Assembly: GCA_039820405.1 (NCBI GenBank)
Contig: JBCBQC010000007.1
Coordinates: 1 to 64,000 of the forward strand
DNA length: 64,000 nucleotides
Direction: 5' to 3'
Origin: CALLVY01 sp937899855
GTDB lineage: Bacteria; Bacteroidota; Bacteroidia; Chitinophagales; Saprospiraceae
The position numbers were made by a program, and so were the translations under genes. Below, piece after piece: positions 1 through 10,442 of the stretch. Position 1 is the first letter of the stretch. Each line of letters begins with the position of its first letter. The notes beneath the pieces were generated by a model that was not told where the DNA came from, did not search any database, and saw only the letters and a program-made list of their open reading frames with translations.

Positions 1-416
1 GTGGCACTTTGTCCTAAAGGGAGGTTAGGAGCATTCCTTTCTGCTGTGTTGCCCTACAAAATTACGGGCTTTTCACTTGGGAACCATACCCAAATCACGG
101 TAAATATCACATAGTTGTTTTGCCTACTTCTTACTTAAACCGTTAACTATTAGGCGTTTCTGGCGATTTTACCCTACTTGGCGCGCCCTCCCCCACCCGC
201 TCTCATCCCCAATCTACTCCCCTCCCATTTGGTCACTCCCCAAGCCCCTCCATTTTTAGCGAACCAACTTACGGGCTTTTTGTTGGCAATGCCCCTACCC
301 CAAAAAAGGAGATTTGGTCAGTGCTTTGTTAGCTTCGTTTTTCTTTCGCCCCGGCTCCAATCTGTGACAGTGGAGGATTTAGGCCGTTTACCTCGCCCCC
401 CAAGCGCCGCTTGCTT
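1..416. other. non-coding left end, no gene recognised
   Basis: I see no convincing gene in this stretch. An open frame runs into the following glycosyltransferase from about 178, but its first 112 residues are proline-rich low-complexity sequence unlike any domain, and a good promoter lies inside it, so it is read as upstream DNA. The 12-base direct repeat ttacgggctttt occurs at 62-73 and 269-280, with no further copy noticed. It may be the 3' flank of a gene lying outside the window. Confidence 0.55.
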
Positions 417-449
417 TTTGGAAGGGAACGGGAATAATTGCTACCTTTG
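417..449 (+). promoter_or_regulatory. Bacteroidota-type promoter of the glycosyltransferase gene
   Basis: TTTG at 417-420 is followed after 21 bases by TACCTTTG at 442-449, matching the Bacteroidota primary sigma factor consensus (TTTG, about 19 bases, TAnnTTTG). Transcription would start near 456, about 58 bases before the ATG at 514. This supports the downstream start codon. Confidence 0.6.
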
Positions 450-513
450 GACTGCTCTTTGCACTCCAATTGGCGTTGACCAAAAGATTAAACCTTCCAC
501 GCAATCGCAGCCC

Positions 514-1704
514 ATGGATTTCCTAAAATTCGCCTTCTGGTTTTGCCTCTTTATCGTTTTTTACGCCTACCTCGGCTACGGCATCCTACTATTCGTGCTG
601 ATTCGCCTCCGCCGCCTGCTGCGGCCCCCAGCCAAGCCCTCCGCCCGGGACTATTACCCCGACGTGACCTTCGTCGTGGCCGCTTACAACGAACAAGACT
701 GGATCGAAGATAAAATCCGCAATGGCCTGACCTTTGATTATCCCCACCAAAACCTCCATTTCCTCTACGTCACCGATGGTTCTTCCGACCGGACGCCCGA
801 GCTGATCCGGCAGTTCGACTGGCCTGCCGACGTATCCTGGTCCTTACACCACCAGCCCGAGCGACGCGGGAAAATCGCGGCCGTCGAACGCATCATGGCC
901 TACGTCAAGACCCCCATCGTCATCTATACCGACGCCAATACCGCGGTCAACCCCGAGGCCATCCAACGGATTGTCCGTCACTATCAGGATCCCCAAGTGG
1001 GTGCCGTAGCCGGGGAAAAGCGCATTGCCATGGCCAGCGCGGATGCCGCCAATGCAGCGGGGGAAGGCATTTACTGGAAGTACGAGTCTACCCTCAAACG
1101 CTGGGATTCCGAGCTCTACTCCGTAGTGGGGGCCGCCGGCGAGCTCTTTAGCCTCCGCACCGAACTGTTTGAGGCCGTTCCGCAGGACACCGTCATCGAA
1201 GATTTCTACCTGACCCTCCGCATCGCCCAGCAAGGCTACCGCGTCCGTTACGAACCGGGCGCCTACGCCGTCGAATCGTCCTCAGCTTCCGTACCGGAGG
1301 AACTCAAGCGCAAGATTCGCATCGCCGCGGGTGGTTTGCAGGCCATCGCTCGCCTCACCCCCCTTCTCAACCTCTTCCGCTACGGTATCCTCAGCTTTCA
1401 GTACATCTCCCACCGGGTACTGCGCTGGACCCTGGCCCCCCTGGCCCTCCCCTTACTCCTGCTCTCCAACCTACTGCTGGCCAGCACCGGAGCACCCCTC
1501 TACGTCGCCCTACTCTACGGCCAAGCCCTTTTTTACCTCGCCGCCCTGATTGGCTACCTGCTCGAAAGCCGCCAACTCAAAATCAAAGCCTTTTTTGTCC
1601 CTTACTATTTTTGCATCATGAACTATGCGGTGTACCGGGGCTTCTTCCGCTTTATCCGGGGCAGCCAGTCCGTCGTTTGGGAAAAGGCCAAACGGGCCGT
1701 CTAA
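514..1704 (+). CDS. membrane-anchored family 2 glycosyltransferase
   Basis: A 396-residue GT2-type enzyme that would transfer a sugar from a nucleotide donor to an envelope or exported polysaccharide at the inner membrane. An N-terminal transmembrane helix (about 5-30) precedes the GT-A domain: VVAAYNE near 54-60, DGSSD at 88-92, a TDAN metal-site motif at 139-142 and an ED acid pair near 228. Three hydrophobic segments close the protein (about 300-375), the architecture of processive or membrane GT2 enzymes. The ATG at 514 was chosen because it begins the first transmembrane helix and lies just after a good promoter; the frame is open further upstream but the added residues look non-coding. 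No polysaccharide cluster surrounds it, so the substrate is unknown. Confidence 0.85.
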   Translation: MDFLKFAFWFCLFIVFYAYLGYGILLFVLIRLRRLLRPPAKPSARDYYPDVTFVVAAYNEQDWIEDKIRNGLTFDYPHQNLHFLYVTDGSSDRTPELIRQFDWPADVSWSLHHQPERRGKIAAVERIMAYVKTPIVIYTDANTAVNPEAIQRIVRHYQDPQVGAVAGEKRIAMASADAANAAGEGIYWKYESTLKRWDSELYSVVGAAGELFSLRTELFEAVPQDTVIEDFYLTLRIAQQGYRVRYEPGAYAVESSSASVPEELKRKIRIAAGGLQAIARLTPLLNLFRYGILSFQYISHRVLRWTLAPLALPLLLLSNLLLASTGAPLYVALLYGQALFYLAALIGYLLESRQLKIKAFFVPYYFCIMNYAVYRGFFRFIRGSQSVVWEKAKRAV

Positions 1705-1840
1705 ATCTTCCAACTCGGTCGATTTTTTACCCCAATTGATCTATCGAAGGGAAAATTCTCTCCTTTTTGTCCAACATTGCCGTAATTTTGAGCATGCTTC
1801 CCAAGGGAAGGACTCCTTTGTATTAACCAAACCGCCAATT

Positions 1841-3373
1841 ATGCGAATCACCACCTTTTTGGTATTGGGACTGATCCTGTTACTCCACAGTTGCCAATCC
1901 GATGTAAAGCTAGCCCAAGACCCCACCCTGCGACTCGTACCCGCCACCGCCACTTCAGTCAGCGTCCTGCGCGTACCACAGGTGCTAAAAAAAGCAGACT
2001 TCAACGATTTTCAACAGCTACCCATCTACCGCGAGCTGGTACGCGACCTCTCGGGCGATAATGCCGCCCTGGCTCACGTACTCGACCAACCCCAGGACTC
2101 GGGCATCGATTGGGGCAAGAATGCCTATTTGTTCAACGAAATCTCCCCCGCCAACCCCGAGGCCATGATCCAAGGGGTACTGTTTACCCTCAAGGATGCC
2201 AAAGCCTTCGGCAGCTTTTTGGCTAAGATGAACCAGGAAATCGAACCCCAAACGGGCTACCAAATGATCCGCGCCAACCGCCAGGGCTACCTGCTGTGGA
2301 ACGACGACACGGCACTGTTTGGCCTGAGTATGCAACCTTCTGCCCAAACCGATGATTTCCTCGGCCAAATCATCCGGGGCGAATTGGAATCCGTGGCGGA
2401 CAATGCCGATCTCCAAAAGGCCTTTGACAATGAATACGACATCAGCAGCTGGGCCAGTACCAATGCCTTTGCCGAATACGGTGACGCCCGTATGATGGTG
2501 GCCAATCTGGGCTTTGACCCCGATGCCCTCAAAGATAATTTCGTACACAGCTACGCCAACTTCGAAGATGGGATCATGCGGAGCCACAGCACCTTCCACC
2601 TCCAGGAGGCCCTGACCAAAGACCTGGACCTCCTCTTCAAAGATGCCATCCAAAGCGATCTGGCCGACTACCTGCCCGCCAAAGACTTTCAGATGGGCTT
2701 TACCGCCGCCCTCGACCTGGAAGGCCTCAACCAAGTCCTCGCCGAACGCGTCCAAACCCGCAGCTTTATCAACTACGCCCTCCAGAGCTACGACCTGACC
2801 CTGGAAGACCTGACCCTGGCCTTCGGGGGCGACCTGTACTGGGGCAATTACCAGGGCGATAACACCGAGGCCAACAGCCTCTTCGTGACCACCATCAACG
2901 ACCCGGAGCGCCTCGACAAATTGATCCAGACCGGCACCCAAATGGGCATCCTCAAGGAGACGGCTCCCGGCCGCTACCAACTTGGTCCGGTCCCCGTGGC
3001 GACCACCAGCGGAGGGATCGGTATGGCGATGGCCAACCTAATGCTGGCTCACGACAAGGTTTTTATCACCGGAGATGCTGAATTGATCGATCGACTGGCG
3101 GAGGGAAAGTTGCCCGCCAACGAACGTTTGCCCAAATCCTTTACCAGTAGAATGACAGACAAAATCTTTCAGGGAATCTTTGATTTCTCGGAATTGCCCC
3201 TGGAGGGGATGACCGATCAGTTGCCCCTGGAAAAACTCGAGGTGGAGACCGATCGCAAGGCCATGGACCTGCAAATCAAAACGGGCAATCCGCAGGAAAA
3301 CAGCCTCAAGCACTTGCTCTGGAAGATGAATGATTTTTACGTCAAATCGCTGGAGGAAGGCGACGCCATCTAA
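1841..3373 (+). CDS. DUF4836-like lipoprotein
   Basis: A 510-residue predicted lipoprotein. The N-terminus is a short basic and hydrophobic signal ending in the lipobox LHSC (Cys about residue 17), so the mature protein should be attached to a membrane, probably exposed to the periplasm. The remainder resembles DUF4836, a Bacteroidota-restricted family without known activity: an opening VPATATSVSVLRV strand, alternating strand and helix segments, and a repeated layout that may be two related halves. I see no catalytic motif. The ATG at 1841 starts the signal peptide; the frame is open upstream into the preceding gene but that extension has no signal. An ABC ATPase gene follows after 6 bases, suggesting co-transcription. 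A -7-like TAATTTTG lies at 1783-1790 without a good upstream element. Confidence 0.7.
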   Translation: MRITTFLVLGLILLLHSCQSDVKLAQDPTLRLVPATATSVSVLRVPQVLKKADFNDFQQLPIYRELVRDLSGDNAALAHVLDQPQDSGIDWGKNAYLFNEISPANPEAMIQGVLFTLKDAKAFGSFLAKMNQEIEPQTGYQMIRANRQGYLLWNDDTALFGLSMQPSAQTDDFLGQIIRGELESVADNADLQKAFDNEYDISSWASTNAFAEYGDARMMVANLGFDPDALKDNFVHSYANFEDGIMRSHSTFHLQEALTKDLDLLFKDAIQSDLADYLPAKDFQMGFTAALDLEGLNQVLAERVQTRSFINYALQSYDLTLEDLTLAFGGDLYWGNYQGDNTEANSLFVTTINDPERLDKLIQTGTQMGILKETAPGRYQLGPVPVATTSGGIGMAMANLMLAHDKVFITGDAELIDRLAEGKLPANERLPKSFTSRMTDKIFQGIFDFSELPLEGMTDQLPLEKLEVETDRKAMDLQIKTGNPQENSLKHLLWKMNDFYVKSLEEGDAI

Positions 3374-3379
3374 AATCCC

Positions 3380-4039
3380 ATGGCGCCCATTCTTCACCTC
3401 GACCAAGTATGGCCCCTGCCGCTTCTCGCGCAGCGGGGGCCATCCTCCGAGTCGGACTCCGAAATTTGGGGAACGGACTGTCGGTTTGGGGCCGATCAAC
3501 GCCACCTGATCATTGCGCCGTCGGGGAGCGGCAAATCCACTTTTCTCCATACCATTTACGGCCTACGTCACGACTATCGGGGCGAGATTGAGCTCTTTGG
3601 CGAAAACCTGCGGAAGCAAGATCCGGAGAGCTGGTCAACCTGGCGGCAGCAGCGCCTGTCCATCGTTTTTCAGGACCTGCGGCTGTTCCCATTGCTGACC
3701 GCCCGGGAAAACCTTCAACTGCAAATGGAGCTGTCCAGCGCCCGGTCGGAGGCCGAGCTCCAGGATTTGGTCCAGCACTTGGGCATGGCGGACTTTCTCG
3801 ATCGCCCCGTCCAACAACTATCTCTTGGTCAACAACAACGGATCGCCCTCGTACGCGCCCTAATTCCGCCTTTCGACCTATTGTTGCTCGACGAGCCCTT
3901 TAGCCACTTGGATGCGGAAAACATCCAAAAAGCCCACACCGCCATCGAAGCGGCCCGCAGTCGCGAAGCGGCCAGCCTCTTGCTCATCAGCCTGGGCGAT
4001 GACTACGGCCTGCCCTTCGATCGACGGTGGCGCTTGTAG
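3380..4039 (+). CDS. orphan ABC transporter ATP-binding subunit
   Basis: A 219-residue single ABC ATPase, similar in length and layout to LolD/MacB-type subunits. Walker A APSGSGKS is at 46-53, Q-loop VFQD ends near 99, the signature is LSLGQ at 147-151 and Walker B LLLLDEP spans 167-173 with a following D-loop (SHLD). The switch histidine expected near residue 205 is not seen: the strand LLLIS is followed by LGDD. An unusual low-complexity insertion occupies residues 11-40, where the A-loop aromatic would normally be. No permease gene is adjacent; the gene is linked only to the DUF4836-like lipoprotein 6 bases upstream. It may pair with a permease elsewhere or work with that lipoprotein. It ends 5 bases from a convergent gene. 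Confidence 0.75.
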   Translation: MAPILHLDQVWPLPLLAQRGPSSESDSEIWGTDCRFGADQRHLIIAPSGSGKSTFLHTIYGLRHDYRGEIELFGENLRKQDPESWSTWRQQRLSIVFQDLRLFPLLTARENLQLQMELSSARSEAELQDLVQHLGMADFLDRPVQQLSLGQQQRIALVRALIPPFDLLLLDEPFSHLDAENIQKAHTAIEAARSREAASLLLISLGDDYGLPFDRRWRL

Positions 4040-4044
4040 GGGAG

Positions 4045-4479
4045 CTAGTGCGCCCCACCCTTCCGCATTTCGATCACAATGACCCCGTGCGAGCCCCCCA
4101 AACCGTACAGCGCGGTTTCCGATACTTCTTTAAGGATGCGCACCCGCTCGATTTGCTTCACGTCCACCAATCCCGAGACGCGCGCCAACTCATTTCCCAT
4201 ACGGACCCCATCCACCACAAAGAGGGGTTGATTGCTCAAAAAGCTCGAATTGTAGCCCCGAATTCTCACCGTCCCGCTGGAGACGATGAGCCCCGGTATC
4301 CGCCGCAGGTAGTCTTCCAAGCTATTGACCTCTTCCACCGCACGACGGGTCTTCTTTTCTTGGATTTGTTCCTCCTGAGCCGACCGGCCGTCCTGGGTTT
4401 TGGAGAGCGAATGCCCCCCCGAACAGGCCACCAGTGATAGGGTAAAGCTGAGTACCAAAAGATAAAGTAAGTTTTTCAT
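4045..4479 (-). CDS. small lipoprotein with a stand-alone TonB receptor plug domain
   Basis: A 144-residue lipoprotein: signal peptide with lipobox LVAC (Cys about 19), a charged linker rich in Lys, Gln and Glu, then a plug-like domain from about 50. The domain shows the usual order of SusC/TonB-receptor plugs: SLEDYLRRIPGL, RIRGYN, PLFVVDGVRMG, VKQIERVRILK, YG.GGSHGVIVIEM. There is no beta-barrel, so it cannot form a transporter alone. It lies 33 bases downstream of a T9SS protein gene in the same direction and may share its transcript. It could regulate or occupy a receptor barrel, or be a relic. The domain call is firm and the role is unknown. Confidence 0.75.
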   Translation of the reverse strand: MKNLLYLLVLSFTLSLVACSGGHSLSKTQDGRSAQEEQIQEKKTRRAVEEVNSLEDYLRRIPGLIVSSGTVRIRGYNSSFLSNQPLFVVDGVRMGNELARVSGLVDVKQIERVRILKEVSETALYGLGGSHGVIVIEMRKGGAH

Positions 4480-4512
4480 CCGACGATCAATTGACTCCGA
4501 TTTAGGCCCCGT

Positions 4513-6540
4513 TTAGGGCTGTAATAGTAATTTTTGGGTATTCCACTCACCCGATTCTTTTTGCAACCGCAGGACGTAAAGTCCGGCCGGCAGCCCCGCC
4601 AAATCGAGCGTGGTGGTCGTGGTACCCGCGGGATAAGTAGCCGGAGCGGCGGCGTAAACCACCCGTCCCAGCGCATCGGTCAAGCTCAATTCCAGGCGAC
4701 TGGCTTCGCTGAGTTCCACGCTGACGAAGGCCCGCTCCCGGGCGGGATTGGGTTGTACCGCCAGGGCATTCAACTCGGGAATGGACAAATCCTGGGTACC
4801 GACGAGTAAGGTCTCCCCCCGTGCGGCATTCAATACGTAGCGATTGCGAGGATTGACGTCAAAGTGAGAGACAAAGGCAACGACGTGTACATCTTCTGCC
4901 TTCCAGTGCTGTTCGGCTCCGGCGGCGGTGGGCAGGGTAAAGGAATAATCCGCGCTGTAGTTTTGTCCCGCCTGGATTTCGCGGGGGAAGGCATCGGGAT
5001 CGCCCCAGGTACCGGTCAAACTGGCGTTGAAGACGTGTTCGTGCTTAAACTGGCTGGGATCTAGGAAGGGGCCCATGCCGTAGTAGGGCGAAGAGGGATC
5101 ATCATCGCTGTAATTGGCATTGTTCCAGCCATTGTTGCCAACACCGTCTAACGGCCCGGTCACTTCTTCTTCGATGACCCAAACGTTGAGGCGCAGGTCA
5201 TCGCGGACGGCACCGATAAACTCGGTATTGACCGTGACGCTCAGTTCGCGCGTACTGCGATCGTAGGTGTGTTGGACGTCCAACTCGACGGGGACCACGC
5301 TTTGCAAGCTACTGAGGGCCCGCTGAAACCACTGGGTGCGGGAAACCCCGACGTTCCCCTCACCGGGGAAGCGTTGAAAATCAAAACTGGCGCTGGGGTA
5401 ACCCGAGGCGGCAATGCCACAGATTTCCAAACTCTCGTCGATTTGCATATCGTCGCCAAAGTGTAGGGCCACGGGTACGAAAGTCGGATCACCCGCCGTA
5501 ATTTCTTCCAAAATAACCGTCCCCGCTGGGCACCAGCCGCACCAGGAACCGGTGTACTCCTGGATGAGGACGCGCTTGAGGGGGGGCTCGTTGATGGCAC
5601 TCACAAAGCCCAGTAGCTCGTTGTCGACGGTGGCGACATCGGTATTGCCGTTGACCGTATTGACCCATACCCGGACCTCGTGGCCCCCTTCGCTAAATTG
5701 GAGCACTTCGCCAAAAACCACTTCCACCTGATCGCCAAATTCGTCGAGGCCGACCGAAAAGGTTTCGGTTTTGATCGTCCCCGATTGATCCACTTCGTAA
5801 CTGAGGGTGAGGCTGGTAATGGGGGCACGACTGCGACTAGTTATCTGGGCACGGATTTGTCCGGGACCGCTGAGGATGTAGGTGGGCATGGTCAATTTAC
5901 TCACCTCAACATCATCGCTGTAAGCCGCCTTGACTTCAAAATTATCGAGGATGGTCCGGGCCGGAATAAAGGATAGGTTGCGGAAGGCAAAGTAGATGTC
6001 TTCGCCAGCGTAGGCTCCCAGGTCGATGGCGTAGGTCTGAAAATCATCGGGGTTGAGCTTAAAAGTATGGACGCGATTGGCATTGCTGGTCAGGAAATCC
6101 GCCGCGGTAGGGCTCGATCCCGCAATACTGGTCGTCACCCAAATTTCTCCGTTGTCCAGCCCCTCCAGGTTATCGGTGTAGCCATCCCAAAAAAGGTAGC
6201 TATCCGCCTGAATCCCCACAACTTTGGGGCTCATGAGCCAGCGATCGGTGACGTTGTCATCGGGTCCGTGTAGCGAAGTACTGATGGCCACCCTTTCGTC
6301 CCCCAGGTTGATGTCGGTGATGGCCCAGGCATCGAGGCGGTAGGCGGTTTGGTCAAAAGGATAGTTGCGCGGTGCATCGTAGGCCTCCTGACCGTCCCGG
6401 TTTTCGACGACCCAGTCACTGGGGACCTTGGCCGCTCCGGCACTGATAACGACATCGTCAAAGCCTTCGTAGAAGAGGCTTTGGCCGTAGCTGGGTAGCA
6501 AGCAGAGCAGGCTAAATACAAGGGTAAAGATTGGTTTCAT
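4513..6540 (-). CDS. secreted Omp28-related protein with choice-of-anchor domain and T9SS signal
   Basis: A 675-residue secreted protein. The signal peptide (MKPIFTLVFSLLCLLPSYG) is followed by an adhesin-like jelly-roll region (about 20-210, FYEGFDD, WLMSPKV, DNFEV), then an Omp28-type domain with LIQEYTGSWCGWCPAG, a thioredoxin-like strand with a CGWC pair near residue 330. The last about 80 residues (VQPNPARERAFVSVEL to TQKLLLQP) are a type A T9SS sorting domain, so the protein should cross the outer membrane and be released or anchored on the surface. The ATG at 6540 begins the signal peptide; the frame is open 150 bases further upstream but that part lacks features. The binding target is unknown. 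Confidence 0.85.
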   Translation of the reverse strand: MKPIFTLVFSLLCLLPSYGQSLFYEGFDDVVISAGAAKVPSDWVVENRDGQEAYDAPRNYPFDQTAYRLDAWAITDINLGDERVAISTSLHGPDDNVTDRWLMSPKVVGIQADSYLFWDGYTDNLEGLDNGEIWVTTSIAGSSPTAADFLTSNANRVHTFKLNPDDFQTYAIDLGAYAGEDIYFAFRNLSFIPARTILDNFEVKAAYSDDVEVSKLTMPTYILSGPGQIRAQITSRSRAPITSLTLSYEVDQSGTIKTETFSVGLDEFGDQVEVVFGEVLQFSEGGHEVRVWVNTVNGNTDVATVDNELLGFVSAINEPPLKRVLIQEYTGSWCGWCPAGTVILEEITAGDPTFVPVALHFGDDMQIDESLEICGIAASGYPSASFDFQRFPGEGNVGVSRTQWFQRALSSLQSVVPVELDVQHTYDRSTRELSVTVNTEFIGAVRDDLRLNVWVIEEEVTGPLDGVGNNGWNNANYSDDDPSSPYYGMGPFLDPSQFKHEHVFNASLTGTWGDPDAFPREIQAGQNYSADYSFTLPTAAGAEQHWKAEDVHVVAFVSHFDVNPRNRYVLNAARGETLLVGTQDLSIPELNALAVQPNPARERAFVSVELSEASRLELSLTDALGRVVYAAAPATYPAGTTTTTLDLAGLPAGLYVLRLQKESGEWNTQKLLLQP

Positions 6541-6690
6541 ATTTCGTGGTGGTTTTAGGTGGGTCCCCAATGGTTCCCGTTCGGTAGTATTTACCCATAC
6601 AAAATAGGGTCTTCCGGATAAAGAACGAAACAAATGGGGGAAATTCGCGCGAGAAGGAGGATTCCCCCGGCCAATTCCAAGGTATGACAC

Positions 6691-7704
6691 TCAACCCGAA
6701 TGCCCCGAGCGGTACTGCCGGGGGGATTGCTGGGTCCAGCGGCGAAAAGAGCGGATAAAGGCACTCGCGTCCGCGTAGGAGAGCAGGTTGGCGATTTCTT
6801 TGATGCTCAACTCGGGCTTTTTGAGGTATTGGAGGGCAAATTCGCGACGCAATTCGTCCAGGATTTGTTGGTAGGTATGCCCTTCGGCACGCAGCCGACG
6901 TTGGAGGGTCCGTATGCTGACGTTGAGGTTGGCGGCGACTTGGGCCAGGCTGGGAAATTGGGGTTGGACGAGATGGAGGATGGACTTGCGTACGATGCCG
7001 TGGTAGCCCCTTTCGCTTTCTACTTGCCGGACCTTTTCCTCGGCGTGGGCCACCAGCACGCGGAGGAGGTCGTAATTGCTCGTCAGTACGGGGAGCTCGA
7101 TTTGTGCCTTGTCAAAAAAGATGGCAAAATCCGCTTGCTCGAAGCGAACCGGACAATTGAAAACGCGTAGGTATTCCTCAGCACCGGCGGGAGCGGGGCC
7201 CGGATAGTGGACGTCCAGGGGAAAGTACTTTTGGTGGGTCAGGGTGTGGAACTCGCGTAGGGTAAAGGCCACCAAGCCATCCACCGTCTGCCGGACCGCC
7301 ACCGGCGAGGCCTCCCACCACAGGGGGTCGGGTATCAGACGTAGACGGTAATCCGCCGTCCGCTCCTCCAACACCATCGGCAGCGCGCGACAACCTAGAG
7401 CGGCAAAGGAACAACAATATTCCAAAGCCTCGCGTATCGTACGACAGGTCTGGGTGATTTGACTGATCAGACCGGCCGCCGAAAGGTTGAGGTATTCTCC
7501 CAAATGAAGCCCAAAATAGGCATCTCCAGTTAGGGACACCGCCCTCTCGCTAACCCGATTGTACACCTCCGCACTCACCCGGTAGTCCTCGCGCAGCAAT
7601 ACCTCCACCGGAACGCTACAGAGTGCCAAAAGCTCCGTGCGATCCACCCCCTGGGCCGCCGCAAAATCAATAAAGTGGTAGACAAATCTTCCGCTAAAAG
7701 TCAT
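6691..7704 (-). CDS. AraC-family transcriptional regulator with arabinose-binding-like N-domain
   Basis: A 337-residue cytoplasmic regulator. The N-terminal about 200 residues (VYNRVSERAVSLTGDAYFGLHLGE, a common opening of the OruR/ArgR-like subgroup) form an Arabinose_bd-type ligand domain. The C-terminal about 95 residues carry the two helix-turn-helix units of AraC proteins: PSLAQVAANLNVSIRTLQRRL followed by SIKEIANLLSYADASAFIRSF and the closing WTQQSPRQYR. The ATG at 7704 is preferred; the frame is open 49 residues upstream but that extension would run over the promoter region of the divergent gene. It lies head to head with an SRPBCC/4-TM gene pair 118 bases away, which are its most likely targets (inference). 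Confidence 0.85.
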   Translation of the reverse strand: MTFSGRFVYHFIDFAAAQGVDRTELLALCSVPVEVLLREDYRVSAEVYNRVSERAVSLTGDAYFGLHLGEYLNLSAAGLISQITQTCRTIREALEYCCSFAALGCRALPMVLEERTADYRLRLIPDPLWWEASPVAVRQTVDGLVAFTLREFHTLTHQKYFPLDVHYPGPAPAGAEEYLRVFNCPVRFEQADFAIFFDKAQIELPVLTSNYDLLRVLVAHAEEKVRQVESERGYHGIVRKSILHLVQPQFPSLAQVAANLNVSIRTLQRRLRAEGHTYQQILDELRREFALQYLKKPELSIKEIANLLSYADASAFIRSFRRWTQQSPRQYRSGHSG

Positions 7705-7822
7705 ACCCAAAGATACGTTTTTCCAGCTTTGGCACCAATTGTCCATCCACTGGCGCTCCGGGTGCATTTCCCCACTTGGCATCCCCCTATTTTTGAGATC
7801 AATCATCCAATCAAACCACCGT

Positions 7823-8269
7823 ATGAAAAAACTGGAAACCGCCATTCTCATTCAGGCCTCCCCCGAGCGGGTCTGGAGTATTTTACTGAATTTTGACCGC
7901 TACCCCCACTGGAACCCCTTCATCGTAGCCATTGCGGGTGAGCCCGTGGTCGGACGACAGCTCCAAGTGCAGCTACAACTTCCGGGGCGCACGCCCCAAA
8001 CCTTTAGCCCCACCGTACGGGTGATCGAGCCGGAGCGGGAGTTTCGCTGGCTGGGCCACCTGGGGGTCCGCGGCCTCTTTGATGGCGAGCACTATTTCCG
8101 GATCGAGCCCCGGGGCCCGGGAGAAGTAAGGCTCATTCACGGCGAAGTCTTTCGCGGCCTCTTGGTCCGTCCCATCATGGCTTTCCTCCACCGGGCCACC
8201 CGGCGGGGCTTCGTGTCCATGAACGAGGCGATCAAACAACTGGCCGAAGCTCAACCGACGCAGCCATGA
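7823..8269 (+). CDS. SRPBCC-family polyketide cyclase-like protein
   Basis: A 148-residue START/Bet v1-like protein: ILIQASPERVWSILLNFDRYPHWNPF is the standard opening of the family, followed by an RVIEPEREFRWLGHL strand pair and the long C-terminal helix (FVSMNEAIKQLAE). Members bind hydrophobic small molecules in a deep pocket; some are enzymes, many have no known ligand. The ATG at 7823 starts the first beta strand; a further upstream start would add 28 residues of poor quality. The stop overlaps the start of the next gene (ATGA), showing translational coupling with a small membrane protein. A divergent AraC regulator lies 118 bases upstream. Confidence 0.8.
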   Translation: MKKLETAILIQASPERVWSILLNFDRYPHWNPFIVAIAGEPVVGRQLQVQLQLPGRTPQTFSPTVRVIEPEREFRWLGHLGVRGLFDGEHYFRIEPRGPGEVRLIHGEVFRGLLVRPIMAFLHRATRRGFVSMNEAIKQLAEAQPTQP

Positions 8270-8664
8270 AAAATTCCGAATACGCCCTGCGCTGGGCAAT
8301 GGCGACCAACGCCCTCTTTTCCACCACTTCCGCACTCCTCAGCCTGGGCTTTGCCCATCTGCTGGCCGACTGGCTGGGTCTAAGTGATCACCGGATTTTG
8401 TGGGGCCTCGGACTAGGGCTCCTGCTCTTTGCGGTGGGCATTGCCTCCGAACTGCGCCGACCGACCCTTCGCTTGGAGATGGTGCGCACGGTCATTGTAA
8501 TGGACTGGCTGTGGGTGATCGGCAGTATCCTATTGCTGGCGAGTCGGGTACTGCCCGGACACGCGGAAGCTTCCGCACTGATTGGGGGGCTCGCCCTGGC
8601 GGTCATGGCCCTGGCTGGCTGGCAGCAGCATCATTGGTACCAAGCTTGGGGGAGGCGGAGCTAA
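8266..8664 (+). CDS. small four-helix integral membrane protein
   Basis: A 132-residue protein with four predicted transmembrane segments (about 15-35, 45-62, 72-93, 101-118) and a basic C-terminus. I do not assign it to a named family with confidence; it resembles short DUF-type membrane proteins often found beside SRPBCC or DoxX genes. Its start overlaps the stop of the SRPBCC gene by 4 bases (ATGA), so the two are translated together. No polar catalytic motif is visible. Confidence 0.65.
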   Translation: MKNSEYALRWAMATNALFSTTSALLSLGFAHLLADWLGLSDHRILWGLGLGLLLFAVGIASELRRPTLRLEMVRTVIVMDWLWVIGSILLLASRVLPGHAEASALIGGLALAVMALAGWQQHHWYQAWGRRS

Positions 8665-8719
8665 GACGGGGGAAAAGAGGTTGGAGGCTGTAAAAAATTC
8701 GGTATCATAATAGCCGAAA

Positions 8720-8753
8720 TTGTACTATTTCTTTCGAAATATCCGTACCTTTG
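8720..8753 (+). promoter_or_regulatory. Bacteroidota-type promoter before the ABC-F gene
   Basis: TTG at 8720-8722 and TACCTTTG at 8746-8753, separated by 23 bases, in the only sizeable gap of this part of the window. Transcription would begin near 8760, giving a leader of about 49 bases before the ATG at 8809. Confidence 0.5.
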
Positions 8754-8808
8754 CCGCGTTTTTAGGGAGTTATCCTTTTTCCACAAGGACCGCCAAAATT
8801 CAATTGAT

Positions 8809-10440
<1,632 letters not shown>

Positions 10441-10442
10441 GG

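Noticed and set aside
2018..2980. 320-residue minus-strand frame opposite the DUF4836-like gene
   Set aside because: Complementary-frame composition (Val, Gly, Glu rich), no domain, and the plus-strand gene has a clear lipoprotein signal.
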